Positions 38,600-50,295 of a stretch of DNA of 64,000 nt are shown here, in pieces. The stretch comes from Moringa oleifera (taxonomy: Eukaryota; Streptophyta; Magnoliopsida; Brassicales; Moringaceae): assembly GCA_021397835.1 (NCBI GenBank), contig JAJFZO010000658.1:565501-629500 (forward strand), written 5' to 3'. Within the stretch, counting starts at the first letter, position 1. Each line of letters begins with the position of its first letter. Under the pieces are notes generated by a model. It was not told the origin of the DNA and ran no database searches. It saw only the letters and a program-made list of their open reading frames with translations. Made by a program: the position numbers and the translations under genes.

Positions 38600-41150
38600 T
38601 GCACTCCTCTCTCTTAGTTTGGCTACAAACCAAGATGCAATTTGTTTACAATCATCCAGATCAAACCATAAGCTGTCCTATAGGAATTGTTTTGGAGGCC
38701 CATAGCCACCTGCATCATCTCCACAACAAGTCCGTCAAAATTCTTCTTTGCACTGAAAGAACCAACCTTAATTTTAGAGAGCGCTGCAAGCAGCCTACAT
38801 CACCACCAATCAGGCTCCTAAAAAACCAACCTTACCTGCATCCTTAAAAGATTGCAGCATCAGCATTGGCTTTTTAGCCACCCAAAACTTGGCCTTGTTC
38901 ACACCACATCACCTTTAGGCTCACTTGGAATAGCATGATCCCACTCTATAATGCATTCTTGCTTGTTAGAAAGATAATAACATGTCATATTCACAAGATT
39001 TCATGCATTATAACTCACAAAATTCTAAACAACATCGTCACGATTCTTTCAAAGAGCCCAACGAGTTATGACCGTGACGCCATAATCATCCAAGTTATCA
39101 CAGATAAAAATCTATACACTCAATAATAACAAGAATAATTACCATTATGAATGAGACGAAGAGCAACAATAAGCCAACATTCTCTAGTGAGCACGCAATT
39201 TACCAGAGTATGTAAGAAGTTCAGGGACTAATCTCTTGATTGGAACTTATCAAGTAAAATATCATTGTTTCATTGTTTACCATTTGTTTCCAATATGTTG
39301 GATATCTTTTCCATAGACGTATCGGGTGGGGCTGAGATAGATACATAGGCATTTTGATTACACGGTAGTCATGGGTCATTCCAAACAGATATATCCTCCT
39401 TGTTCCCAACACAAAAACGACTATCAGTTTTTATTATACCTTATGCCCCATCACAATACGTCACACAAAACTTGGGTTATTGTCCAATTGAGTTTCAAGA
39501 AAAGTGGCGGATGAAAAATACTTTGCTTTGCAGATTCTGAAAACTAAAGAATTAAGATAGGTATAAAACCTCGCAGCCAGTTTCTCAAATAATTGCTAGA
39601 TTAAAGTACCTCACCTTCTTAAATCCAAAATTACCCTCATGCTTGTGAACACAAAGTCTGTGGCACCTCATCCAAACGAATCTCTTTTCTCTCATAACAG
39701 TGATGTTCCCATCAAAAGGAGCTTTCTAACTCAACACAAAGACCAACCGTGGGGAGACAAACATTCAGAGTATGAGTTCGAAGAGCTTAAGCAACGATTT
39801 TTTTTTTTTTTAAGTTATTTTCCCGCACGAGAGAGAAACATGTTATTTCAGCTATCTAGACGCTGCCATACAGGATCCTGGATTTCGCCTTTTTATTACG
39901 ATCAATAAGAGATGGTAAACTGAGACAATCACCTTGGTTCATAGTACTATGCACATTTAAAATCTGACGAACAGCCTCTTTGCACGCCTTTGAAGTGTTC
40001 CTGCTAAAAATAATAAGAGGACTTCTAATTGATAGTTCACCACCTCACCTGAAGCAACCTCATAAACATGTAACGAATCTTTTACTTCATTCTCTTTAGA
40101 ATTAGCCTTAAAAAATAAGTAGCAATCCTCAATAAAAATAAATAAATAAGTAAATGGGTAAATTTGGGAACTCTTCGTGCAAGTTGGCAGCCATGAATCT
40201 GTCCCATGTCCTTCTTGTTTTATTAAGACAAATAAGCCCTTCTGCACACAGAATAAACAAATAGGGAGAGAGGGCTTCCTTGGCGAAGACCCTCTCAGGC
40301 ACCAAAAGCCCTAGCTGATCATCATGTCTCCTAAAAAAAAAAATCGATTCTGTCGCACTCCTTCTTCATATCAATCTTTGAGGCTGCCATACTCTTCTTT
40401 CCTTGGGATTTTCGCTTTAAGGTAATGAATGATCTCGAACGCAATCATGCTATTATAGGTAATCATATGCTCCGGAACAAAAACAGTCTGATTCTAGGAT
40501 ACTCTTGATACAGCTGATAAGAACTTTGAAGATACCTTAAATAGGATAATACATATCGAGATAACGAAAACCATCATAAAAACGGAGATTTTTTTGAACT
40601 AAGACAATTTTGATATTATTGAGCCCATCCTAAAATAACCAAAATGAAAAAAGGATTTATCCAAGTGCATTTCAGAGGGAGCTGCATGAATTTCTCCATC
40701 AAAAAGATGGGGCCGCCATTAAATGGTCATTCAGCTCCTAAAGGAGTAACCTCATCAATACTACACATAATCCAAGCACACAACTCACGAAAATAAGCAA
40801 ACCATGCCCAAAATGCCAGATTGCCATTATCTGTTTTAGAATCATTGGTACTCCACAGAATTGAACACCCTCATGAAATCACGGCTGCAAGTTGTTTGGA
40901 GGGCCTAATGCAGGCTCTCTTAAGCCTCTGCAAACCCCCGTTAAAGCTACTGTGACTTCCTGAGGCGCTGATTCTCCCATTAAGATGTAAAAGGCAAGCA
41001 CAATTATGGTCATATCAAATGGCATCCAGTCTCATACTATCAAGGATCAACCAAGAATCCTACATTATAGAAGACCAACATTCTATCACCAAATATTTCT
41101 ATCTAAATAGCATTGTCCCCTCAGAGCCTGCACGCAATATAGACAGGACC
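38600..41150 (-). mobile_element. Degenerate L1-type LINE, minus strand
   Basis: On the minus strand the DNA reads as a decayed LINE ORF2 with frameshifts and stops. From right to left it gives RT pieces FVPEHMITYNSMIAFEIIHYL (about 40410-40475) and LKIDMKKECDRI (about 40345-40380). Then comes LSPYLFILCAEGLFVLIKQEG near 40230-40285, followed by an RT continuation ending with YLFFKANSKENEVKD near 40075-40130. Further left lie a spacer-domain remnant (39221-39412) and a less certain C-terminal part towards 38600. The catalytic FADD box is altered (reads FIED). The element sits between two convergent genes and outside both CDSs. Its ends are approximate. Confidence 0.8.
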
Positions 41151-41557
41151 ATCTGTGTGACAATTAGATAAGCTTGTGCCTTGGGTGTACGTGTGTTTTA
41201 ACATGCTTGACATAATTATCATGGCAATACCTAACCTTCTAAATTCCTCTTCATACTACAACCTATAACCTATGTGTGCTTTTCTACGCGCATGTAGGTT
41301 GACAGGACCATGACACTCAGTTACCTATTCTCTCCAGGACATTCACTGGGGGTTCATACAATGACACGAGTGATGCAACAGCACAAATGGGTCTAAGAAA
41401 GAACATTAAAAACAGTGGAGATCTAAACAGCCCTAATCCAGGGAACCAAAGAGCAGATCTCATTTTATTTCCTTAGAGGAAAAGCAACAAATATAGGAAA
41501 AGCAAAAATAACCAAAATCGCATTAAAGAAGAAAAAGAACATAGATATAGAATTGTC
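41151..41557 (-). other. Flank and likely 3' UTR of the HIZ2-like gene
   Basis: This is non-coding DNA between the LINE and the stop codon at 41558-41560 of the minus-strand gene. The part nearest the stop is presumably its 3' UTR. No other element is recognised. Confidence 0.5.
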
Positions 41558-44500
41558 TCAATGTGTACTTTCAGGAGAATGATGTATCCGACTTAATATT
41601 ACCGACTCAGATCCATTAGATCCAGGCATCAATGCCCCAGACACCTCAGGAGAAGCATCCGGAAAAACTAAAGGACCATTAATTGCATCACCAAGAGCCT
41701 GCCTTTCCTCGGCACAATGGACAGACTGATTTTCTCTGGCACTGGTCATCTCATTCATGGTCTCGCCATCAGTGGCCAAAACAACAGCACCCCATGATGC
41801 CTTATCAGGAGAAGGCAACCGATCACTACCTGCATCTTCTAAAATTACATGCTCAGCAGTCATTCCATCCATCCTATCTCCATCAAGAATAGGTTTAGAC
41901 TTCTCTGGCCTCCCATAAGAAACATCTTCACCTAGCACTACCCATTTCTTCGGTGAAGCATCACGATTATTAAGATATCGCACCTCTGGACTGGGAACTG
42001 AAACATACTCCACTTTCTCCTCAGCATTTGCCACCAAATCAACATTTACCTTCAGCTGATCTGATGTTGCCACCACCACATCAGAGATTTCTGCATCAGA
42101 AATTAAGACTGGTTCCTCTTGCTTTTCCATGCCATATGCATGGCCTTGTTCCTCCACTTTCTCCTGAATGGAGGCAGAAAGAACATCAAACCTCCTATCA
42201 TTGATCAGCAAGCCATTTATTTCAACCATCTGCTTCCTATAGAGGTCCATAGCTCTCTGCAAGTCAAAGGATCACATGCATCAATATTGCACCACAAGTA
42301 TTGAATTACACATCAAAACATATATTTTAAACATCAAATGTCAATTCATTTAGCAGATTTCAGCTCCTAGAATAAAATCTTGAGTCAACATTGTCTACAC
42401 AGTCAGTACATTCTAATGGATCATATTAATGGCAACAAATATCAGTTTTAGATTTTACAACAATTTTCAGTAAATCGAAAACCCCCTTTAAACTTCTGCT
42501 ATGCAATAACCAATAATGCTCAGGAAAGAATAAAGCATCTATAGTCTTAACAGAATGCTAAATTTAAAGAAAAACATATGGAACATATTATGACTAATAA
42601 TACATTCAAAATACATATCTGTATGCATATCTAATAGCAACATCTTCACTACCTGAAAAACTGAATCATTCATTATGGGGAATATTGAAGAGCTCAACAA
42701 GCTAATGGAGCTTTTTGGCACTGGTCTTCCACCATCCTGTCAAAATAGCACAAAAAAATTAGAAAAATATATTTTGAAGAAAATGAGAACTTGATGAGCG
42801 TTTGTGCATGCATATGAGTGACTGAATCAGAGAAACAAACACAGAGACAAAAGAAAACAGGTTTTGGCAGAGCCCGTACCTTCAAATTCACAAGAAAAGT
42901 AATCTCTTCTTCAACAGTTGTACACTGATCCCTTGCCAATAAACTCATACACTGATTATGCAACTCAGGACCAGCTAACTCTGCTGAAATGTCAAGCTCA
43001 GAAAGATAAACATAGCAGTTACGAACAACATTATCATCGTCAGATGCATTAGAAGGATCAGATATCTTCTCAACTGGACTTTTAGGCGAAGATTTAGAAT
43101 ATTCATTTGCTGGAGAAGTGATATTTGACCCTGTTTCAACACTTTTTGCCCGAATACTGAGTTGATTATTTTCACAGTGACCTGCCTGACCAGCAGAAAC
43201 ATCATCAACAGGCACAGGGTACTCCTCTTTCTGGGATATTGCAGATAACTCTGTATTCACATCACCATCTTGCCCTTTCCACATATCTGCACTGGGCTCC
43301 CATCCCCGACCATTCATTTGGTGCCTATTCTGGTCCCACTCAGACCCCACGTACATATGTGGCTCATCCCTAAAAACACCATTGCTTACATCCCATCCAT
43401 GCAAGTGAGGAGGAGCTGAGCCATCCATAATATTCTGCCACCCAAGTGGACGCAAATGACTAGAAAACCTATCAGCATCAGGCATATGATAAGGGAGCCC
43501 AGAATGATTAATATCCATTGATGGTCTAACACCAAATAGAGAAGGAGATGGAAACTGTGGCATCATAGCTTGAAACCCCGCATGAGGTGGACCATGTTGG
43601 AAAGGAATAAATCCATTTGGCACTGGAGAAGACCAGTTTGGGGCACCCCTCCAAGCATTCCCTTGCCCTCTAACCAGACTGGGATCACCACTCCTCTTGT
43701 AACGGACACCAATGCTAAGCCTGTTATCTTCTTCCAGTGAACCCATTAAAGAAGGGCTGCCAACACCAGTCCTAAACATGGGTGGTGGAGGAATCAAAGA
43801 AGAATTGCTCTGACTAGCTCTATTGTAGTAGGACAAATCTGTCTGTGAAGATTCATCAGCTAGAGGCTTCTCTAGAGGCAAGTCTCGACTTAGTCTGTCC
43901 TCAGTGCCCGAAAATTCTCTACCTCCAGAGGAAGCAACGCTTCTCCTTCCTGTTTCTTCAATCTCAAGACTCCGCCTGGTACTGGTTCTGCTCATGTACC
44001 TGCGCTCAAGACTTGTCGAAGAGGGAGACCTTTCTGCCAAGCCCATGGGTGAGGCTTTGGAACTTGAAGACCTTTCAACTGACAGTTCACCCAAATGGCC
44101 ATCATCCATTTTTGTTGGTCTCTCTGTAGATGATCTGTACTTAGAGCCCCTCTGAGGTGCTCCAGAAAAACCAGCCACCTCCCTTGAAGAGATTGCTTTG
44201 GGCCTCTGTTCGGCGACATGCCTGACAGAGAAAAAAAAAGTGTAAAAAATTACTTTTCCTCTAATTCATTGGAAAAAAATAGAAAAATTAAATCCAATTG
44301 CATCATAAAAAAAACATATGCTGTGTAACGAGCCTAATCAAGCAAGGCAGTCATTTTAAGATTTTGCAACAATAGCTTTCTTAATCATTAAAATATAACT
44401 TTCCCATATCATAATGTTGAACCAATAGTATTGAGAAATAAAACAGCTAAACTAATTATAACCAACTCAAGGATAGTATAAGAGTACCTAATCTCATCTG

Positions 44501-47500
44501 TGCCCCCATGTGAACTGGAGGTAGGAGAAGCTCTTCGCCTGTTGCTACCTCCAGAAGCATCAACATGAGATTGACGGGAATGAGACCTTCCCCTATCAAA
44601 ATCCGGATCAGCTCTACTACTGCTCAAACTTCTGTTTTCTGCATCAGGATAGTGAGCTTTCATACTTTTAGACTTAATCTCACTGACATCGTCATGATCA
44701 TCAAGAGACCTCTTCCTTGCCCTGCTGTCTTTATATCTGGCACTTCGGTCATCAAGATGTAATCCATCATAATCAACATCTCGGTCATGGTCATTGTCAA
44801 TATCACGATCTCGATCATGATCAAGATCATGATTACGATCTCTTTCTCGATCTCGGTCCCTGTCCCGGTCCTGATCCCAATCTCGATCTCGGTCCTTGTC
44901 ACGATCCCTCTCCCAATCCCAATCCCGATCATGGTCACGCTCATAGTCTCGATCCCAATCACGGTCCCGTTCACGCTCATAGTCACGACGGCCACGATCT
45001 CGGTCTCGATCACGTTCTCGGCTCCTATGTTCTCTTTCTCGTTCTCGATCACGATCATAGTTTCCATCACGTTCACGTTCACGTTCACGCCCACGATCAC
45101 GCAATGGCTCAAGGCTACAATCCAGCTCATGGTCATGTTCTCGATCACGATCATGGTCACTATCCAGAGGCCTAGATTTTTTCTGTCTACCTTCTGCAAC
45201 ATCTTTTTCATCCCGTGAGTGCTTATCATCTAACCGACTATTAGCATGATTTCTAGCAGGTCGTTCATCTCTCTGCTTATCATCTCGATGCTTGTCCCGA
45301 TTGACATCTTCACGGTACTTATCTCTATATCTCTCATCCTTGTGCTTCTCATCCTTCATTCTTCCATCTTTGATAATATCTTCCCTCGATACTTGTTTAT
45401 CATTAATTTCTCCAATATCATCCTGATGCTTGTCTGCATCACCAGAACCATCTCTCTTTCTTCTAACTCGCCTTTCAAGCTGGTTCTCTGATTCTGGACT
45501 TTGCAAAGGATCCTGAGCATTCAACTCTGCAACAAAACATAGATCAAGACATAAGGTAAGCTTCAAAAAAAAAACCTAATTCATACATACTATAAGTACA
45601 TCTCATTAAACAAAACCTCCATATCTCATTTAAGAAGCGTAAGTCCACCAAATCAAATACGTGGAGAGCAATGGCACCCTCATCTAAGAGCTGAATTCAA
45701 GAGAAATTGGCAATCTCGGGAACATCAGAGAATAGTACAAACAATCACAGTTTTTATGTGCTAAGAAAATCCTTCATAAAACCCACCCTCACAACCAAAT
45801 TCTGGCTTATCAAGCTCCAAGTCCATATCTTCTATCAAAGCTGCAATTCTATGTGAAAATCCATCTCCATAATCTGATCTATATCATCAGTTACCCTATT
45901 TCTAACTCAATTGCTACAAGCACATAAGAAAAAAACATTTAGTAATGACAATCAATGATGCTTCCCTGGAAGAAGAGGTCGAACAACCAACTAAAAATAT
46001 CATAAATATCAAATATGATACAGTTGCATAATCATGATCGAGAATAAATTAGATCACACTAAAAATAAATGAAAAATAGATGCACAATTTATGAGTGAGA
46101 TACCTTTAGGCATAACAAACTATATGCAACAACAAAACTACTCAAACATACAGGTCACTTTCCCTGGTGAAAAGCAAACTTCATGGTTCAAATAACATAG
46201 TGCTAAGCAGAAATGAAGGGAAATGTAATAATTCACTGCTAATCACAGTTGAAAATCACTCTAATTTTCAGTAAAAGATCAGAAATTTACACTAACCAGA
46301 TACTGTGTAAAAATACATCGCACTGCATAAAACAGAAGAACAATCAAACAGATGTTGATCCAACTTATTCAACATAAAGCCTTCTGCAATACTTTGCTGC
46401 CCAAGGCAACCATCCATGCAGTCTAATTACGAGGGGTTATTCACTGAAACTTCCATAAGTAAAATCACACGTAGTGTTTGCATGTGGCATGGAACCTACC
46501 AAGTAAGTCAAAAATTTCCAAATCAAACAACACATTTTAAACTGATGCAGCATCATGACTCATCCTGACATGGTACAATGTGTTAGTACAATCACGCCTT
46601 CCAATCTTCACAACATTTATTATCTATATCTGGCATCAAGAGACCACATGTATTTTTAGAACCAACTTCTTGAACTTGAAAAAAAAAAATGATTGAATAA
46701 CAACCAATCACACAAAAAAAATCAGGTGATACGCATGGTATTGCTTTTATTTGTAAACTTAGAGCAAGGTTCAGTGGCAACCATCCATGTAGTCTAATTA
46801 TACTGGGTTATTCACTGCAACTCCCACAAGCAAAATCATGTGTAGTATCTGCATGTGGCATGGAACCTGCCAAGCAAGCCAGTCAAAATTTCCAAATCAA
46901 ACAACACAGTTTAAACTGATGCAGCATAATGATTCATCCTGACATGGTACAATATATGGGTACAATCACGCCTTCCATTCTTCACAACATTTATTGTGTG
47001 TATCTGACATCAAGAGACCATATGTATTTTTAAGAACCAATTTCTTGAACATGAGGGGAAAAAATGATTGAATAACAACCAATCACATAAAAGAAGTCAG
47101 GTGATACTCATGGTATTGCACTTATTTGTAAACTTAGAGCAAGGTTCAGTGGCATCAACAACATCAACACCAACTTTTCAAACCTTACTAGAAGCAAACA
47201 GAGTTCCAAGTGCTAATTATACTTGAGAATCTAAGACACAAATTATGATAATCTTTCCTCCAAAAGCATTTGCAATACTACACCCATATCAAGTTTTGAA
47301 TCTTCATCATTGTCCATATATAATGAAAAATCTCACTGAGAGTAGCATTTTTATTTTCTTTTTGATAAGATTCTCTCATGGGAACTTAAAAAGAGATCTG
47401 ATGACTGAACTGTATAAATTATTAGATTGCGCAGTCACTAAGACACAAAAGTTCCTATTATCAACTACAACCTTTAAGATGCGTACACAAATGAAGAACG

Positions 47501-50295
47501 ATGAGGAAACAAGACCCAACCCCTGCACATATGAGCCAATATAAATCTAAAGCTTCCACACCTCTCCCATCCATCCACCCACAACTCTTAAAGAGGCAAC
47601 TAATGTACAACACTTCCGGAAACAAACATATTCTCTTCTGATGAGAAGGGGAAACTAACATATTTTTTTTCAACAGGCTATATATACATACCATCAAATT
47701 TAGAAGTAATTGATCAAAGCATCTAAAATCTCATATGGATTACAGTTAATTAACTTGTAAATCTTTAATAACACTAACCAGACTTGAATTTGGCTAGAAA
47801 ACCAATAAATACCAAGCTTCTACAAGAACTAATATGATATATAGACTGACATACAGCTTCTTCAGTCCCTTTGGAGAACAATGCAACTCCAGTGGTCCAT
47901 TTTTCTGCCAATAGGAAACAATCTCAAGTATCCTACGAAGCTTCAAACTGAAAGTCAGACAAAAAGATCTATATAACACATTTTGCTATAATTATGAACA
48001 CATTAGCTAGCTTCTACAAAACTCTGGAAGAAGAGTCTCCACATGATTTACTGGTCACCTTCGAATTCACTCCCTTGCATACAAATTTATCTTCTAGGAT
48101 ACTTTATCTTCTAGGATACTTTATTCCCCTCATCAGGCTTTATCATCTATTAGAAAAAAGATCCCAAGTTCTCAATCTCGTGCAGCGAAATGCCCATAAT
48201 ACAACTCAATAACCTCTCTATATTTAGATGCCCTAAACATCCATATGCTTCCTAACTTTTGGTTAGAGGGAACCCTTTCTAACAACTGCTACTATATAGC
48301 CACATATCAGGTCAACTAAATTACAATGTATAAAATAAAAAATATATGGAGAGAAACAAGTGGAAAAATATCCACATTACAAATTTAACAAAGCTAATAT
48401 TGCCACCAATCCATGTCATGTCAGACTGACGTATAACTAAATCTGCAAAACAAACTTTATACAGCCATTAGCATAACTTAATTGGTGACAACACAAGTAT
48501 AAGTGGCACAAAATTCCTTCTGCTCCAGTCTATACACATTGTTGATGACAATCTTATAAGCAAAAAGCAAATAGAAGTATCTTACATCTTCAAGAAATCA
48601 GTTCAACTTTAACATATAAAAGTCAATTGAAACAAATGTGCTTCAAACTAGCATCTAGAAAGCAATCACCTTCACTACCTCGATACATATTCCCATTCAT
48701 AACACACAATGAGAACAAAAGAAGAAATATAGCACTCGCACAAGAGCACTAAGAACATCACTCGAATACAAAAGAAACACAGAGAAAAGTGGGAATTGAA
48801 GGAGAAAGGTTCAAGTCTACAAACAGATAGTATAACTCTATTTTTCCAGGGAAAAAAAGAAAAAGAAAAAGAAAGACTGGGGTAAGACCAAGGAAAGCAA
48901 AATATCCAGAACGGATCAAAAAGAGACAGAAGAAAGCAGCTTGAACTGAATTATTGTCAAGTGCAGCTGGACAAGTTTTAAACCTTAAAATGACACCAAA
49001 CCCATTCACTACCCTGAGAGTAAATAAACTGTTCTAGGTACACCAACTTTAAAACTTCGATAAATATAATCCACACATTCACGACAAAACTGATCTAGAG
49101 CGGGTAATGTGAATAACAAATGTACTCATTATAAGAACATCTACATAAGCTAATTTGGATACCAAATGCCATGTGAGCCTTGTCCCAACAAACACCCCCC
49201 CGGGAAAAAATAAATAAACATGCCCCACAAAAAATAAGGGATTAATCCTGAAACTCTAAGTCAAGGCTTTGTTGACATCGACAGGAATACAAAATGACAA
49301 CTACAACAGTTGGCAGCATCTAGTTCCTCTTTACCAGAGAAAAAAGACAATAATGCTTCGGTTCCGCTATGATCACTATCCACGGGTAAATAAGGAATAC
49401 AATGTTACATAAACTTGGGACAGCAAACCCTTCAATGACATCCAGAAGAAAAACAAATCAGAATAATGCCTAAATTCACAGGTAACTTCATGCCATAGAC
49501 AAAAAGGAGTTTGTAGTTCTTCCTTGCCATGAATTAATACGAAACTTGTCAAACCATGCCACAAAAAGTCATGCAGCCTTATACAAAATTCAACCTGTAA
49601 AGGTTAAGACGGTGGCCACAACCATTATTCAGAATACTTTTAAAAGAAATATTCACCCTCAGTCAACTTGCAAATTTAGATAACAATTTAGTCACATGGG
49701 ATAACCAATGAACACATGACTGAGTTACCTTACCAGTTTTTTCAGATGCTGGCTTCATTCCACGGTGTTCATCACTGTCAAACAACCTCTCACATTTTCC
49801 TTCTTTGTACTTCCTCTCTCTCTCCCTATCCCTCTCCCTCTCCCTCTCTAATGCACCTTCTCTACCCTCCTTCCGACTGGAATCCCTATGCTTCCCTTCG
49901 CTCTTTCCACTACTTTTCTTTGTTTCCTCCCCCTCTCCTTCATCTCTCCTCTTGCTCTTGGAATCATTTGACGCCTTGGACTTCTTTGAACCTTCGGCTC
50001 TATCATCCTCGCCCCCATTCCACCTATCATTAACACCATCATCCGCCCTCTCCTTGCGGCGCTTCGAGGAACCATGCTCCTCCAAGTACTCCCCATTCCC
50101 TGAAGCGTACAAGTCCTTGCTTTCTTTTAAATCGAGCTTCCGCTTGTCACCAGAACCGGACTCCTTTGAAACCCTAGCACTACTCTCTTCTTTGCCCTTT
50201 CTCTCTTTCAAACTCGAATCTTTCTCTGAATCCGAGTAATCCCTAGCATCCCTCGAACTATGCTTGCTAGATTTGTGTCTAGAACTTCGCGGCAT
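41558..50295 (-). CDS. HIZ2: Arg/Asp/Glu-rich ZC3H13-like protein (HIZ2-like m6A writer-associated)
   Basis: Five minus-strand exons were found: 50295-49734, 45526-44488, 44221-42880, 42736-42653 and 42256-41558. Junction phases agree, all introns are GT-AG, and the product is 1241 aa. The start MPRSSRHKSSKHSSRD matches the N-terminus I recall for the plant family; a longer frame to 50319 has no ATG. Residues 1-187 are Ser/Lys/Glu-rich. Residues about 309-440 are an extreme RD/RE/HD dipeptide tract. The middle (about 540-980) carries a conserved non-repetitive region with PPPMFRTGVGSPSLMGS, WQNIMDGSAPPHLHGWD and YVYLSELDISAELAGPELH. The C-terminal exon is acidic. Databases often call such proteins CCCH zinc finger 13-like, yet I see no CCCH finger. 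Arabidopsis HIZ2 (At5g53440, from memory) joins HAKAI in the m6A writer complex as a ZC3H13 counterpart, so that role is inferred from similarity and synteny. Confidence 0.82.
44771..45164 (-). repeat. Coding RD/RE/HD dipeptide repeat tract
   Basis: This lies within exon 2 of the HIZ2-like gene. The codons alternate between Arg (mostly CGT and CGA, also CGG and CGC) and Asp, Glu or His for about 130 residues. At DNA level this is an impure hexanucleotide repeat with GATCGAGAT-like units. It creates long open frames on all other frames and on the opposite strand; these are artefacts. Such tracts are typical of SR-like and m6A-complex scaffold proteins and are prone to length change. Confidence 0.9.
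46405..47154. repeat. 371-bp tandem duplication in HIZ2-like intron 1
   Basis: Two adjacent copies begin at 46405 and 46776. Both start GGCAACCATCCATGxAGTCTA, share CATGTGGCATGGAACCT and CAATCACGCCTTCCA, and end GAGCAAGGTTCAGTGGCA. They differ by scattered substitutions and small indels, so the duplication is not very recent. No open frame or transposon signature is visible. It lies entirely inside the 4.2-kb intron (45527-49733). Confidence 0.9.

Noticed and set aside
44660..45229. 189-residue Met/Ile/Val/Thr/Glu-rich frame on the minus strand
   Set aside because: This is a frame shift of the same hexanucleotide-like repeat in HIZ2-like exon 2; no splice-linked partner.
44565..45491. Long plus-strand open frames opposite HIZ2-like exon 2
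   Set aside because: They are produced by the RD/RE dipeptide repeat read on the other strand. Their His/Asp or Ile/Thr periodic composition has no family match, while the minus-strand frame splices cleanly into a full gene.
49716..50239. Plus-strand Ser/Leu-rich frames opposite HIZ2-like exon 1
   Set aside because: Antisense shadow of a Lys/Glu/Ser-rich coding exon.
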